64,000 bases of DNA, from assembly GCF_000499845.2 (NCBI RefSeq), contig NC_023758.2, positions 5,050,170-5,114,169 of the forward strand. The letters are read 5' to 3'. A program made the position numbers and the translations under genes. Below the pieces are notes generated by a model. The model ran no database searches, was not told the DNA's origin, and worked only from the letters and a program-made list of their open reading frames with translations. Source of the DNA: Phaseolus vulgaris. Lineage: Eukaryota; Streptophyta; Magnoliopsida; Fabales; Fabaceae. Within the stretch, counting starts at the first letter, position 1; each line of letters opens with the position of its first letter. Shown in pieces: positions 33,201 through 44,138 of the stretch.

Positions 33201-36145
33201 TTATTGTTATTGGTGGGAATTATACTGATGGAACCTTCAGTGTTATTGGTGGGAATAATACCGATGGGACCATTAGTGTTATTGGTGGGAATAATATTGA
33301 TGCTACCATCAGTGTTATTGGTGGGAATAATACTGATGGAACCATCACTGTTAATGGTGGGAATAATACTGATGGAACCGTCACTGTTAATGGTGGGAAT
33401 AATACTGATGGTACCATGAGTGTTATTTGTGGCAATAATACTGATGATATCATCAATGTTATTGGTGGGAATAATACTGATGGTATCATCAACGTTATTC
33501 GTGGCAATAATACGGATGGTACCATCGGTGTTATTGGTAGAAATAATACTGATGTAACCATCAATGTTAATGGTGGGAATAATACTGATGGTACCATCTG
33601 TTATATTGGTGGGAATAATACTGATGATAGCATGAGTGTTATTTATGGGAATAATACTTTTGGTACCATCAGTGTTATTGGTGGGAATAATACTAATGGT
33701 ACTATCAGTGTTATTGGTTGAAATAATACTGATGGTACCATCAATGTTGTTCGTGGCAATAATACTAAGGGTTCCATCAGTGTTATGGGTGAAATAATAC
33801 TGATGGTATCATTGCTATTGGTGGGAATTATACTGATGGAACCTTCAGTGTTATTGGTGGGAATAATACTGATGGAACCATTAGTGTTATTGGTGGGAAT
33901 AATAGTTATGCAACCATCAGTGTTATTGGTGGGAATAATACTGATGGAACCATCAGTTTTAATGGTGGGAATAAATCTGATTCTACCAATAGTTTATTGG
34001 TGGCAGTAATACTGATGGCACCATCAGTGCTATTGGTGGCAGTAATACTGATGGCACCATCAGTGTTATTGGTGGCAAAAATACTGATGTTGCCATCAGT
34101 GTTATTGTTGGCAATAATACTGATGTTTCCATCAGTGTTATTGGTGGCAATAATACTGATGTTTCGATCAGTGTTATGGGTGGCAATAATACTGATGCTA
34201 CCATCAGTGTTATTGGTGGGAATAATACTGATGGAATCTTCAGTGTTATTGGTGGGAATTATACTGATGGAACCATTAGTGTTATTGGTGGGAATAATAG
34301 TGATGATACCATCAGTGTTATTGGTGGGAATAATATTGATGGAACCATCACTGTTAATGGTGGGAATAGTACTGATGGAACCATCACTTTTAATGGTGGG
34401 AATAATACTGATGCTACCAATAGTTTATTGGTGGCAGTAATACTGATGGCACCATCAGTGCTATTGGTGGCAATAATACTGATGGCACCATCAGTATTAT
34501 TGGTGGCAAAACTACTGATGTTGCCATCAGTGTTATTGGTGGTAATAATACTGATGTTTCCATCAGTGTTATTGGTGGAAATAATACTGATGTTTCCTTC
34601 AGTGTTATGGGTGGCAATAATACTGAGGGTACCATCAGTGTTATTGGTGGGAATAATACTGATGGAACCTTCAGTGTTATTGGTGGGAATCATACTGATG
34701 GTACCATCATTGCTATTGGTGGGAATTATACTGATGGAACCTTCAGTGTTATTGGTGGGAATAATACTGATGGAACCATTAGTGTTATTGGTGGGAATAA
34801 TAGTGATGCAACCATCAGTGTTATTGGTGGGAATAATACTGATGGAACCATCAGTTTTAATGGTGGGAATAATACTGATGCTACCAATAGTTTATTGGTG
34901 GCAGTAATACTGATGGCACCATTAGTGCTATTGGTGGCAGTAATACTGATGGCACCATCAGTGTTATTGGTGGCAAAAATACTGATGTTGCCATCAGTGT
35001 TATTGGTGGCAATAATACTGATGTTTCCATCAGTGTTATTGGTGGCAATAATACTGATGTTTCGATCAGTGTTATGGGTGGCAATAATACTGATGCTACC
35101 ATCAGTGTTATTGGTGGGAATAATACTGATGGAACCTTCAGTGTTATTGGTGGGAATTATACTGATGGAACCATTAGTGTTATTGGTGGGAATAATAGTG
35201 ATGATACCATCAGTGTTATTGGTGGGAATAATATTGATGGAACCATCACTGTTAATGGTGGGAATAGTACTGATGGAACCATCACTTTTAATGGTGGGAA
35301 TAATACTGATGCTACCAATAGTTTATTGGTGGCAGTAATACTGATGGCACCATCAGTGGTATTGGTGGCAGTAATACTGATGGCACCATCAGTATTATTG
35401 GTGGCAAAAATACTGATGTTGCCATCAGTGTTATTGGTGGTAATAATACTGATGTTTCCATCAGTGTTATTGGTGGAAATAATACTGATGTTTCCTTCAG
35501 TGTTATGGGTGGCAATAATACTGAGGGTACCATCAGTGTTATTGGTGGGAATAATACTGATGGAACCTTCAGTGTTATTGGTGGGAATCATACTGATGGA
35601 ACCATTAGTGTTATTGGTGGGAATAATAGTGATGATACCATCAGTGTTATTGGTGGGAATAATACTGGTGGAACCATCACTGTTAATGGTGGGAATAATA
35701 CTGATGGAACCATCACTTTTAATGGTGGGAATAATACTGATGCTACCATCAGTTTATTGGTGCTAGTAATACTGATGGCACCATCAGAGCTATTGGTGGC
35801 AGTAATACTGATGGCACCATCAGTGCTATTGGTGGAAATAATACTGATGGAACCATCAATGTTAATGGTGGGAATAATACTGATTGTACCATCAATGTTA
35901 TTGGTGGGAATAATATTTATTGTGCCATTAGTGTTATTGGTGGGAATAATACTGATGGTACCATCAGTGTTATTTGTTGCAATAATACTGATGGTACCAT
36001 CAGTGTTATTGGTGGCAATAATACTGATGTTACCATAAGTGTTATTGGTTGTAATAAAACTTATGGTACCATCAGTGTTATTGGCGGGAATAATACTGAT
36101 GGTAGTCAATGTTATTGGTGGGAATAATACTGATGGTACCATCAG
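27233..36145 (+). repeat. 36-bp palindromic tandem repeat, block 2, with higher-order organisation
   Basis: About 248 units in the same orientation as block 1. A 431-bp higher-order unit (12 monomers minus 1 bp) is visible: the marker ATGGGTGGCAATAATAC occurs at 27679, 28110, 30193, 30624, 31521, 31952, 34176, 34607, 35074 and 35505, with repeated spacings of 431. The lost base is in GCTACCAATAGTTTATTGG. A long segment near 30.2-32.2 kb repeats at an offset of 1,328, and another (about 28.8-29.7 versus 32.7-33.7 kb) at 3,986. Reading frames here are by-products of the 36-bp period. Confidence 0.95.
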
Positions 36146-36902
36146 TGATGGAGGAGGGCCCAAGCTCACCACACGATGAAAGCCAAGCCTCCAAGACTAG
36201 ACGGTCTAACCTATGATGAGGAGCGTCTAGACTAAAAAAGGAGCGTCTAGCCCATGAAGAGGAGCGTCTAGGCCATGATGAGGAGCGACTACATAAGGAG
36301 CGTCTAGGCCATGATGAGGAGCGACTACATAAGGAGCGTCTAGGCCATGATGAGGATTCCTTCTAGACCGTCTAGCTTCACATACACATGGGTCAAAGCT
36401 ACGGTTTTGGGAAGAGAAGACCTTTGTAATTGTTACATAAAGGCCCATTAGGGGTGCTTAGTAATTATAGTAGTGTAGAAAGCATATTTGTGTGAACATT
36501 CTAGAAAGACCATGGAGGGGGGGTGAGCAGAAAAACTAGACACACCCCTCCCCATGTTCTCATTTGTGCACCCATGTGCTTCACATTTACATTTCATTTG
36601 GCTAGCATTAGGGTTGCATTATGGTCCTCCTTAGTCCATAAAAGGAGGAGCCTACACCTTGTATTTTCAAGTTTAATTGAGTAAGGTTATGCTGCCATTT
36701 TTGTGCACAAGCTGTACTTCTCCTAGAAATCTAGGCTCTAAACTTCAATCCTTTCACCTTCTCCCTTGAGCTGGCCGAACCACTCAAACACCATACTCAT
36801 CATGCACCTACAAGGCCAACACAACTCCTAGGAGGGTCTTGATCATCTCACCCATTGCTTCCTCACCTTATTTTCTACTTTGATTCAAGAAGAACACATG
36901 AA
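36146..36902 (+). mobile_element. Solo LTR related to the E5 LTR
   Basis: Starts TGATGGAGGAGGGCCCAAGC like E5 and shares its last part (AGTTTAATTGAGTAAGG, CACCTTCTCCCTTGAGC, AAGAAGAACACATGA). It lacks the final AAATGCCATCA. The middle differs: two or three copies of a roughly 36-bp segment holding GGAGCGTCTAGGCCATGATG (36238-36355) and a G-run near 36515. No internal region is present. Compared with the repeat copy near 32520-32590, about 11 bp of array (TTATTGGTGGG) are missing at the right junction, so no clean target duplication is seen. Confidence 0.8.
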
Positions 36903-37134
36903 TAAAACTGATGTTATCCTTAGTGTTATTGGTGGAAATAAAACTGATTGTACCATCAGTGTTATTGGTGGCAATAATACTAATGGTACTATCAGTGTTA
37001 TTGGTTGCAATAATACTGATGGTACCATCAATGTTGTTCGTGGCAATAAAACTAATAGTACGATAGGAGTTATTCGTGGCAATAATATTAATGCTACCAT
37101 AACTGTTATTAGTGGCAATAATACTAATGGTACC
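36903..37134 (+). repeat. 36-bp palindromic tandem repeat, block 3
   Basis: About six units between the solo LTR and E3. It begins AATAAAACTGATGTTATCC, matching 32571 onward, so it continues the same higher-order segment. The last five bases (GTACC) are the E3 target duplication. Confidence 0.93.
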
Positions 37135-37927
37135 TGATCCTGCCTGTTGACCGGAGCGCTGGAGAATGCCTCGTCAAAGGATCGACGTGCGCGCCGCTTC
37201 TCACCTCTGTTCCTCCTCTGGATCTATCTCAAGAACCTGCAAAGAAACAATACGGCGCCGCTGCGGCCGATCGCACTCCGACGCTCAAGTCAGTGACGGT
37301 ATCACCAAATACTAAGAACTGGAACCGTGCAAATCTCTCTCACAAACAGCTCTGTCACTCGCAAGCGTAAAGTGTATGAACTGAACGTGCGTACCTTAGA
37401 AAATCTGTTAGGAACTCTTATATACCTGGTGGTTTTCTCTCTCCTGGCAGTTACAGACTTGGACACGTGGCTTGTATCCAACTGTACACGTGCCATCATC
37501 TGGAGGCTCCCTGACTTGGCGCTGCTTCTACTCTCATTTTGGCTAAGTTACCTATGCATGGTACTGCCCAGTGCATAGCTAACTCAGGAGTGCGATCTCT
37601 ACTGAAACTGGCGAGGGAGGACCTTCATACACCTTCCCTGTGGTCTCGCCGGCCGCCTTCATAATCTGCTTCTCCTTTAACTTCGGCGATGTGCTTGTTC
37701 TTGGCGATCTCCGACTGCCTAGTCGCCTGAGTCTGCATCTGGCGACTTCGTCCCCAACCTGGCGATCGCCTATTCTGGCAAGCTGGAGATCGGAACACGC
37801 CAACTTAACTATCGGCGACTACACGTGCCTCCCGACTTCCTTCCCAACTGTCAACCCGGCGCCTTGTCAACACGCCTATACTGTAGCAGGATGCCACGTC
37901 ATCGCACCCGACCACCAGGGCGGTACA
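37135..37927 (-). repeat. E3 3' LTR
   Basis: 793 bp. TATATAA at 37424-37418 on the minus strand. CACGTGG occurs at two sites upstream of it. Followed by the polypurine tract (TGAGGGGCTTG on the minus strand, 37928-37939). Confidence 0.95.
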
Positions 37928-38525
37928 CAAGCCCCTCAGTCTTAAGCGAAGACTTGTCTAGCGAAAAGACTGAAAAAGCCTTCGTTAACACCGGTCTACG
38001 TGGCATGGGCGCAGAATTCCAAGCGATAGTACTTTCTGCTGCTCTGACGCTCCACCAAACCCTTCGCGCATCGTTCGACACGTGGCTCTCATCAACGGCT
38101 ATCTTCATCTGTCGTTAGCGCTTCCCAAAACCGTTTCGAAAAACCCTTAAACCCCTTAGGCTCCTACTGTTCCATCACTTTCTTCACACTTGCATACGCT
38201 CTCATTTCCTTCTGCGAAAGCTCTCGACGTTCCTCGACGCTCTAGATCACCACCTCCCTTCAACATTCTCCCGATCATCGAAAGGTAACTACTTTCCTTC
38301 ATCTGCTGGGTTTCCTTGCATTTTCACCGATTTGCATCATCCTGTAACTGTCTGGTGCATACGCTGTGGGCTGTTTTTCCATTTCTCCTTCTGCGTGACT
38401 TAGGGATTTGTCGATCGTCGCAACGAACTCACATTCGTTCGTCTTTCACCTTCCTTTCATGATCGAGTCAGCCTTTGTAACCCTCCTGATTATTTTTTCT
38501 TCCTCCTTCGTTTGCAGTTGCTATC
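37928..38525 (+). promoter_or_regulatory. E3 antisense-gene promoter and leader with likely intron
   Basis: Begins with the PPT. A likely leader intron is at 38285-38517 (AAAG|GTAACT to GTTTGCAG, 233 bp). The ATG lies eight bases after the acceptor. Same arrangement as E2. Confidence 0.55.
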
Positions 38526-39468
38526 ATGACTCGCACGAAGATCACCCCGAACCCCCCTCCATCAGCGCGAAACCCTCCTTCACAAGCACACGACTCAACG
38601 CAAGTTCGTGGTGCTCCCTCTTCGCAGGCTGTGAGGCCTGCGTCTTCTCAAACCGCTCTGGCCCAGGCGACTCCACCAAACGCTGGAGGAGCCCCCCTCC
38701 CACTGCCAGATTTCAAGACGTTATACCCATGGGCTAACTCAACCCTCTTAAAGGAAACGTCGTCGGTGAACACCGCGGGAGCGGTTCTGCGATTGACCAA
38801 TGGGGACGAGGCCCACCAATCGTTCCACAAGGAGCACGATGAGAGAATGATGGTGCTGCCTTGCCCCGCCAGTCTGCCAGTGTGCGCCGATGATAAAGTG
38901 AGCGCCGACGGGCCCTTCTGCTTCGTCTACACCACTTTCTTCAAGAAGGTTAAACTCAGGTTCCCTCTCACTCGATTTGAGAGGGAACTCTTAACCGAGC
39001 TCAATATCGCTGCCGCCCAGCTTCACCCCAACAGCTGGGCGTTTGTCCGAGCTTTCGAGATAACGTGCGCCCACCTGGGGTTACCCGCGTCAGTGGACGT
39101 GTTTTTATTTTTGTTCGAGGCCAAACACCCAGGAGATCGCCTGTGGGTCAGCCTGAATGCCATTGCTGGGAGGTCCATTTTCACCATCTTCCAGCAGTCG
39201 TACAAGGATTGGAAGGGGAAGTTCATTCAGGTTCGCGCAAATGACAAAGACACTTCCCTTCTCGACGGTTTCCCCTTGTACTGGGTGGACAAGGGGAAAA
39301 AGGAGTCCAAGAGCTGCTTCAGGAGGCCCAGAAGTCCTGATAGCATGAGAGCTTTGGACAGAGACCTTTGTCTCTTCTGGAAGAGGGTGGCAGATGCCCA
39401 CATAACATTCTTGACCCCCACCCTGATTTCCTTCGAGTTCTTTGAGGACCAGTTGGAATTCCAAATAG
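38526..39468 (+). CDS. E3 antisense gene, exon 1: gypsy-type transposon-domain protein
   Basis: 943 nt from ATG, the same length as E2 exon 1. It encodes the same domain: LYPWANSTLL, FERELLTELN, HPNSWAFVRAFEI, LFEAKHPGDRLWVSLN, LDGFPLYWVDK. The phase-1 donor AAATAG|GTTAGG at 39469 joins the acceptor ..TCATCCAG at 39647 (179-bp intron). Spliced to exon 2 the protein is 832 residues. Differences from E2 are mostly single substitutions. Function unknown. The intact frame in a young element suggests recent selection, or simply too little time to decay. Confidence 0.8.
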
Positions 39469-39647
39469 GTTAGGACGCTACATCTTTGTCTTGACATTGC
39501 TTCTGATATTGTTTCTGGGCGTCTTGTGCGACACACACAAGACTTTGGTTTTATCTTTTCTGCATATGCCTGCTTTTGCTGTCTCATTGTCTTGTACACT
39601 TACCCCTTTCTCCTTTGAGCTAACTTATGCACTTTCATTTCATCCAG

Positions 39648-41203
39648 ACACCATGTTGGGTAAGAACATGCTCGCCGACTTAAAGGCGCTCGCCCGCAAC
39701 CACGGGTTGGCGACTGGCTCCCAGACGGTTCCCAACTCGGCGGTCGAGAAGGCCATCATCCAGGGGCGATCACCGCCTAAGGCGCCCACCCAACGAAAGA
39801 AACTGGTCCTTAAGAGGCCAAAGCGGAAAGCCCCCCAAGTTGTCCAAGAGGATGAGGAAGAGGACGACGAGGTCACAGAGGATGGCCTTGTAACGAAAAG
39901 GAAGAGGGTGGCACCATCTTCTCCACCTGCCCCGCCCCCTCTTCCAGCTTCAACACCACCATCAACACCCGCTCCTCCTCCCTCATCACCAGCACCACGA
40001 GCCCCTTCACCACCAGTCCAAGCGGTTCCATTGGCCACTGCGCCGCCTGCAACTGAGGCCCCAGAGCCAAACTTCTTGGAGGACCCCCCGAGCGCCTCTA
40101 CACCACATATATCAGCAGGAGGGGGCCCTCCTTCCAACACTTCAGCTGCAGGAATCGCTCCAATCGGGGACGAGGTTGCTCACACCTCTCCAATCCTAAT
40201 CACCGAGTCCCCGATCGCGTCGCCACGCCAAGAGGCAACCACTGAAAATATCGCTAAGGAAGGTGGCGACGAGAACCCTCAACAAGCCCCCCTGGCGCCT
40301 CTCCAAGCTGCAAATCTTTCCCTCGAGGTCACGAGGATGTGGGAACCTTTGACTGCTAAACTCAAAACCATCGCAGAAGACATCCCATCGATCATAACGA
40401 GAGCTGTGGAGAGCTCCACCAGGCGGCTACAGGATGATATCTACAACCTCAAGACCGAGAACAGCACAATGAAGGTTGAGGTGGAGAAGGTGGCCTTCAG
40501 CCTAACGCTCGCGGAAATGGAACATTCCCGAGTGGAGGATGCCCTAAACACCGAGCTTAGGCTTGCGCGCAAGGAAGCTGTTGACCTTCGCCGCAAAGTC
40601 CATGAACTTGCCCAAGAAAAAGTTGAACTTGAAAGCAGAATCGTGCCTCTACGTACCAAGGCGAGCGACCTGGAGGCTCAAATTCAAGCTAATGCCGATA
40701 AGGTACAAAGACTGGAGCAAAGGTCAATCGACCGCGAGAAGCTGCTTGGGCAAGTTGAAAAAGCAAGGGATGACGCCATGGCTGATCTCACCGAGGCGAA
40801 CAAGGAAAAAGAGAAGATGGCTGCCGAGTTGACCCAAGCTCGAACAGAATCCAAGAAGGTTACTGACGACCTTCTCCATGCTCAAGAGACTAACAAACAA
40901 CTCCAAAAACAGATTGAAGAGCAGGGGCAGCAGAACAAGGAGCTCAAGAAACAAGCTGAAGAGCTGGGACAGCAGAACGAGGAGCTCAAGAAACAGGTTG
41001 AAGAGCTTCAAGGACAATTTGAAGAACTTAAGCTAAATTCTGCTCAGATTCTGACTGCTGGATTCGAAGCCGCTCGGGAGCAATTTGCATGCCTATTCCC
41101 TGATCTTGACCTCAGCATGGTGTCATTAAACAATGAAGTAGTAGATGGAAAGGTCGTTCCCGCCGAAGGCTCAACCAATTCCACCCCATCTGCTTCTTTA
41201 TAA
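39648..41203 (+). CDS. E3 antisense gene, exon 2: proline-rich and coiled-coil part, intact
   Basis: About 517 residues to TAA at 41203. It begins DTMLGKNMLADLKALARNHG; basic LVLKRPKRKAPQ; acidic EDEEEDDEVTED next to TKRKRV; a Pro/Ser-rich low-complexity region; and from about residue 240 a coiled coil with heptad-like repeats KKQAEELGQQNEELKKQVEEL, one 14-residue repeat more than E2. It ends VVDGKVVPAEGSTNSTPSASL (E2 ends at AED). The acidic/basic cluster suggests nuclear localisation and the coiled coil suggests multimerisation; both are inferences. It converges on gag-pol across about 1.5 kb of repeats. Confidence 0.8.
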
Positions 41204-42713
41204 ATTCACCTGTATTTACCTTGTAAAAAACTCTTGCACATGTGTTTTGAACAGTTATTCATTTCAATAGCGAGACTTGGATATTTCTTCTGACTTCTTT
41301 TGAGCGCTTTACTTTCTTTGTATGTTTAACTCTGCTACGTTTAACTTAGCGATTTTGCAAACATGACCTTTGGCGTAACTGCTTCGAGCCGATTCAAACT
41401 TAAGCAATAATCGCTTTAAACAACTTGTACCCCTGAGGCACTAACCTGATCATAAGAAAAGTTCCAAGCAACGAACTGTGATTCAATCATCGGTTCAAAC
41501 AACGTCCCCCTTGACCCGCTTTATCAAACAAGTCTTTCAACCTTCTCGCCGTGTTTGAACTTTTCGCGATCACCTAGACCTCTTGGTAACACCAGCTTTT
41601 CTTAGCCTCAGGCTTTGGCAGTCATTTCTTTATCTGAGGCAGAAATGCCCTTTGGGATCTTCCTTTACCTCCCTGAACTTCAGAGCTAGAGACTGGCTGG
41701 CTAGGCGTTCTCTTCGAACCTACCTTAGCCACCTTTCAAGCTTCTTCCACCCTCTTCGCCATACCTGAACTCGTTCAAGACGAGAAGGATTTTATCTTGC
41801 CTATATTCGCACACAAGCGAGAAGGTCTTTTAACTCGCCTGAACTCGCTCATCGGCGAGAAGGACTTTTACTCGCCTGAACTCGCTCATCGGCGAGAAGG
41901 ACTTTAAACGGCCTTAACTCGCTCGACAGCGAGAAGGACTTTGTCTGGTGCCTCAACTTGCCCAGGGTGTACATCTCCTCCCCCCTGGATGCACTGAGGA
42001 CCTTTTCTTTCTCACGCCTGCACTCGCTCGACGGCAAGGAGGTCTTTGATGGGCCTTAGTTCGCACAACGGCGATAAGGACTTTATCCGGTGCCTCAACT
42101 TGCCCAGGGCGTACATCTCCTCCCCCTGGATGCACTGAGGACCTTTCTCGCCTGCGCCCGCACGACGGCGAGGAGGTCTTTAACTTGCCTCTACGTTGCC
42201 CCGGGAGTTACATCTTCTCGCTCCCAGAATCACGGAGGACTTTTCCTCTTTCTCGCCTGCACTCGCTCGACGGCGAGGAGGTCTTTCATCTGGTGCCTCC
42301 GATCGCCGATAAATGATGAGGACTTAAAAACTTAACTGGTGCCTCTAATCGCCGAGAAACGATGAGGACTTTAAAAACTTAACTGATACCTCTAATCGCC
42401 GAAAAACGATGAGGACTTTAAAAACTTAACTGGTGCCTCTAATCGCCGAAAAACGATGAGGACTTTAAAACTTTAGAAAACACGCGACATATCTTTTCGT
42501 GCCTTAAATCATGTACGAATGACAAGGTCTTTCTTCGAAACTTTTGGAAATAACACATATGCAATCTGAAAACACCTTATACTTCGAAAACTCTTCTTTT
42601 ATTGGGTGGCCTCATTAAAAACCCTCCTTAGGGAAAAAAGAGCGCCCCCTTGAAACTGTTTTAACAGAGACATTGTAATGTAATATTTGTGTTTGCCTTT
42701 ACTTACAAAGCTC
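41204..42713. repeat. E3 3' untranslated region with tandem and hairpin-forming repeats
   Basis: Counterpart of E2 21567-23181. CTCGCTCATCGGCGAGAAGG-type units at 41770-41940, then CTCGCTCGACGGC and AACTTGCCCAGGGTGTACATC units to 42290, and four 45-bp units with CTAATCGCCGAAAAACGATG at 42290-42470. Copy number and order differ from E2. No gene seen. Confidence 0.8.
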
Positions 42714-44138
42714 TTAGCTATAGTACAACTTCAGGTGTGTGGCGTTCCAGGTACGAGGGATCGCCCCCCCTTCCAGCGTCTCCAAGCGATAGGCTCCGTT
42801 CCCGAGTGCCTCGGTTATTCTGAACGGTCCAGTCCACTTGGGTGATAGCTTATTCTCCATCTCGTACTGGTGGGCCTTCCTCATCACCAGATTGCCTTCT
42901 CTAGACTGCCTTGGCATCACCTTTGAGTTGTACCTTCGCTCGACCCTTCTCTTCACCGCCTTAGCCTTCAGCCTTGCCTCCTCCCTGACTTCGTCCAGCA
43001 GATCCAGGTTCAGCCTTCTCTCTTCATTCGAGTCTTCCTCTACAAAGTTCTGGAATCTCGGCGAGCTCTCCTGAATCTCGACTGGAATCATGGCATCACA
43101 CCCATAGACCAAGCTAAACGGGGTCTCATGGGTTCCTGACTGCTCGGTGGTGTGGTACGCCCAAACTATACGGGGTATCTCCTCAGCCCAACTTCCCTTG
43201 GCTTTCTCGAGCCTTCTCTTCAAACCTCTCAGCAACACCCGATTAGCTGATTCCACCTGGCCATTCGTCTGAGGGTGCTCGACGGATGCAAACACTTGCT
43301 GAATTCCAACCCCTTCACAAAGCTTCTTCAACAGGTGGCTTGCAAACTGAGTCCCATTATCTGATACCAGGCGCTTAGGCACTCCAAACCGGCACACAAT
43401 GTTCTTCCATACGAAGCCTTCGATCTTGTGCGCGGTGATCTGGGCCACTGGTTCTGCTTCAATCCATTTGGTGAAGTACTCAATCGCCACTACCAAGTAC
43501 TTCATCTGCCTGATCGCCAGTGGAAAAGGTCCTAGGATGTCGATCCCCCAAGTATGAAACGGCCAAGGGCTATAGATCGACTTCAACTCCTCGGGAGGTG
43601 CCTTATGCCAATCGGCGTGCTGCTCGCACTGTTTGCAGCATTGGGCATACTTCTTGCAATCTTCTCTCATGGATGGCCAATAGTAGCCTGCACGGAGAGT
43701 CCTCGCGGCCAGAGCTCGACCCCCGACGTGACTTCCACATATTCCTTCGTGGAGCTCTGCCATAATTCTCGTGCACTTCTCGCCGTGTATACATTCCAGG
43801 AGTGGGTGAGTGAACCCAAACCTGTACAGATCGCCATCAATCAGTGTATACTTGCTGGAATTTTTCTTTACCTTCCTAGCTTCTGTTGGATCTAGCGGGA
43901 GGAGGCCATCCGCCAGGCACCGCTTGTACTGTGTTATCCAAGTGTCTGGCTCATGGGTGGCGCAGACCTGCATCACGTCCACCTTCTCTCCTCGACAAGC
44001 TCTAACTCTCGGCGATCTCAGAGTTTCTTGCGTCAAAGACTTATGGCTTCTCGCTGCTCTCTCCGTCGACCTGCTTATCTGAAGGACCAGGTGATCTGCT
44101 ACAAATGCCCTCGGCGTCTTCAAAGTTTCTTGAATCAC
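42714..44138 (-). CDS. E3 pol, integrase part (downstream of a frameshift)
   Basis: 474 codons. Integrase with HHCC (H130, H137, C168, C171), D200 in WGIDILGPF, D260 in SDNGTQF, E296 in GQVESAN (D-59-D-35-E), and C-terminal SPKWTGPFRI ... WNATHLKLYYS. All catalytic residues are present. It is split from the upstream part by one missing C in a run (44150-44155: five C here, six in E2 near 24620). In E2 the two parts are one frame. The Met at 44138 is not a true start. Confidence 0.9.
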   Translation of the reverse strand: MIQETLKTPRAFVADHLVLQISRSTERAARSHKSLTQETLRSPRVRACRGEKVDVMQVCATHEPDTWITQYKRCLADGLLPLDPTEARKVKKNSSKYTLIDGDLYRFGFTHPLLECIHGEKCTRIMAELHEGICGSHVGGRALAARTLRAGYYWPSMREDCKKYAQCCKQCEQHADWHKAPPEELKSIYSPWPFHTWGIDILGPFPLAIRQMKYLVVAIEYFTKWIEAEPVAQITAHKIEGFVWKNIVCRFGVPKRLVSDNGTQFASHLLKKLCEGVGIQQVFASVEHPQTNGQVESANRVLLRGLKRRLEKAKGSWAEEIPRIVWAYHTTEQSGTHETPFSLVYGCDAMIPVEIQESSPRFQNFVEEDSNEERRLNLDLLDEVREEARLKAKAVKRRVERRYNSKVMPRQSREGNLVMRKAHQYEMENKLSPKWTGPFRITEALGNGAYRLETLEGGAIPRTWNATHLKLYYS

